Assembly (NCBI RefSeq): GCF_963667775.1
Contig: NZ_OY764015.1
Span: forward strand, 62,001-126,000
Reading direction: 5' to 3'
From: an uncultured Trichococcus sp.
Lineage (GTDB): Bacteria > Bacillota > Bacilli > Lactobacillales > Aerococcaceae
DNA length: 64,000 nucleotides
The notes beneath the pieces are model-generated. The model had not been told where the DNA came from, did not search any database, and saw only the letters and a list, made by a program, of their open reading frames with translations. The position numbers and the translations under genes are program-made. Of the stretch, positions 63,246 to 64,000 are shown one piece after another (within the stretch, counting starts at the first letter, position 1; each line of letters starts with the position of its first letter).

Positions 63246-63382
63246 TGTCCTCCGGTGAACCGGATGTTCGGCGGAGGACACTGCGAAATGCGGAACGCAA
63301 CTCCGACGAGCTGGGCCTCTCCGGAGCGTGACGGCAAATTTATCCTGAACTCCGGCCAAGTACCCGTTCGCCGGAGCTGGGG
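63246..63382. repeat. CTCCGG hairpin repeat element, copy D
   Basis: TGTCCTCCG / CGGAGGACA at 63246-63254 and 63272-63280, then CTCCG (63301) with CCGGAGC (63320), then AACTCCGG (63348) with CCGGAGCT (63371). The three-hairpin order matches copies A and C. Unlike them it lies between two genes of the same direction. Confidence 0.7.
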
Positions 63383-63521
63383 ACTTAATCTCAACCAATC
63401 CGAATGAGGCCAACTCTGGAGCCGAAGGATTTCAGCTATTTTGTGGATGATCCTGAACAACTATCACATGATCGTTCGGAAATGCCTGTTGAAAAAAATT
63501 ATGATTTTCTTTCCAAAATCA

Positions 63522-63550
63522 TTGACATATACGCTGTATTTGTATAGAAT
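63522..63550 (+). promoter_or_regulatory. Promoter of the decarboxylase leader
   Basis: TTGACA, 17-bp spacer, TAGAAT. The expected transcript start is near 63557, giving a leader of about 236 nt. Confidence 0.85.
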
Positions 63551-63556
63551 TTAGCT

Positions 63557-63792
63557 TGCATAAATTGAATATCTCTTATTAATAGCCGTTGAGACGAGGG
63601 GTCGAAGATACGGTGGCAAACCAATCAATCTAATTTTATTTTCAAGGATTGATATTGGGTGCCCAACCTGAGCGTAGGATTATCCAAGTCCTATGAGCAA
63701 TAAGAGGAAAAGCAGCTGATAGATATCGAAGCTTTCCTTTGGTTGGAGAGCTTTTTTTATGCCCATTTTTTATATCAAAGGGGGAAATCTAT
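63557..63792 (+). promoter_or_regulatory. Structured leader, riboswitch-like, with terminator
   Basis: A closing stem P1 pairs CTCTTATT (63573-63580) with AATAAGAG (63699-63706). Inside are CCAATCAATC / GATTGATATTGG, TGGCA with a following TGCC, and TAGGATT / AGTCCTA. Downstream is a terminator AAGCTTTCC / GGAGAGCTT plus T7 (63729-63758). GGAAAAGC (63706-63713) can pair with GCTTTCC (63731-63737) as an antiterminator and competes with P1 at its edge. The GGCAAACC and GGGTGCC stretches recall SAM-clan aptamers, but the full consensus is absent and I cannot name the class. Confidence 0.65.
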
Positions 63793-64000
63793 TTGGCTGA
63801 AAAGGTTTTATTCAATTCAGACACTTATTTGGAAGGTCATTCCGACAAAATTACTTACCAAATTTCTAACGTTAAAGCAAAAAATATTACACATATCAAA
63901 ATGCCGCTTTTCGAAGCGCTTGTTAAATATGCGAAACAGGACGTTACGCCTTTCGATGTCCCTGGACATAAAATGGGTGCGCAGATGACGCCATTCAAGA
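63793..64000 (+). CDS. Orn/Lys/Arg decarboxylase, N-terminal part (cut by window edge)
   Basis: The first 69 codons of a gene running off the right edge. TTG 63793 is the start, with GGGGG eight bases before it. The sequence has MPLFEALVKYAKQDVTPFDVPGHKMG, the substrate- and PLP-domain entry region of the Bacillus SpeA/YaaO-type family of PLP-dependent basic amino acid decarboxylases. About 37 residues precede this motif, longer than in the Bacillus proteins. It would make a polyamine precursor such as putrescine, cadaverine or agmatine. The specific amino acid cannot be decided from this part. Confidence 0.82.
   Translation, partial: MAEKVLFNSDTYLEGHSDKITYQISNVKAKNITHIKMPLFEALVKYAKQDVTPFDVPGHKMGAQMTPFK

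Noticed and set aside
63557-63792. Lysine riboswitch
   Set aside because: The AGAGG-GC and GCCGAAG core segments of the L box are absent.

Overview
The window looks like chromosomal core DNA of a low-to-mid GC member of the Lactobacillales, most like Carnobacteriaceae. Trichococcus is my best guess, from the near-balanced base composition; this is an inference and was not checked against any database. Supporting signs are a complete mevalonate-branch operon (mvaK1-mvaD-mvaK2-fni), class Ib ribonucleotide reductase (nrdIEF), murB close to potABCD, a GlnP fused to two substrate-binding domains, the pta-tsaE-GNAT order, Gram-positive lipoproteins, strong AGGAGG ribosome sites and many TTG starts. 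I see no prophage, insertion sequence, CRISPR array, tRNA or rRNA.

Layout. 1-6.2 kb: a truncated ABC-F ATPase, brnQ and a ppx-ppk polyphosphate operon. 6.2-12.1 kb: a secreted 3D-domain wall protein with a WalR-like box, glnPQ, a tiny YvrJ-type protein and a HAD phosphatase. 12.2-17.5 kb: ung, an alpha/beta hydrolase, and nrdIEF behind two NrdR boxes 31 bp apart. 17.7-22.5 kb: a five-gene ABC importer plus phosphodiesterase operon behind a PhoP-like direct repeat. 22.5-29.5 kb: chrA, a PHP phosphatase, gluconokinase, glutathione peroxidase, pta, tsaE and a GNAT acetyltransferase. 29.5-30 kb: a promoter with a perfect cre site driving an unassigned RNA of about 370 nt. 30-34.5 kb: a Zur-boxed zinc lipoprotein, a phosphoribosyltransferase/hydrolase pair, an SDR and exonuclease III. 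34.8-41.6 kb: murB, an orphan double ABC ATPase and potABCD. 41.7-42.6 kb: an AT-rich islet with a zeta-toxin-like kinase and a 53-residue partner. 42.7-47.2 kb: ridA, sdaAA/sdaAB, rpiA and pdp. 47.5-51 kb: an MgtC-type membrane protein, azlCD with a CodY-like box, and trpX behind a probable attenuator. 51.2-58.3 kb: the mevalonate operon, then coaA-guaA. 58.6-63.2 kb: a manganese-type ABC operon with an MntR/DtxR-like palindrome, then putP. 63.5-64 kb: a structured leader ahead of a truncated Orn/Lys/Arg decarboxylase.

How the parts relate. Metal supply is one theme: a zinc lipoprotein under Zur, a manganese importer under a DtxR-type box, and the metal-dependent NrdF. Amino-acid supply is another: brnQ, glnPQ, azlCD, trpX, putP, and serine dehydratase next to the enamine deaminase RidA. 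Polyamines connect potABCD with the final decarboxylase.

The most unusual material is non-coding: the cre-controlled RNA, the decarboxylase leader, the trpX attenuator, a family of CTCCGG hairpin repeats seen four times, and a 52-bp tandem palindrome array. Most of these repeats lie between convergent genes.
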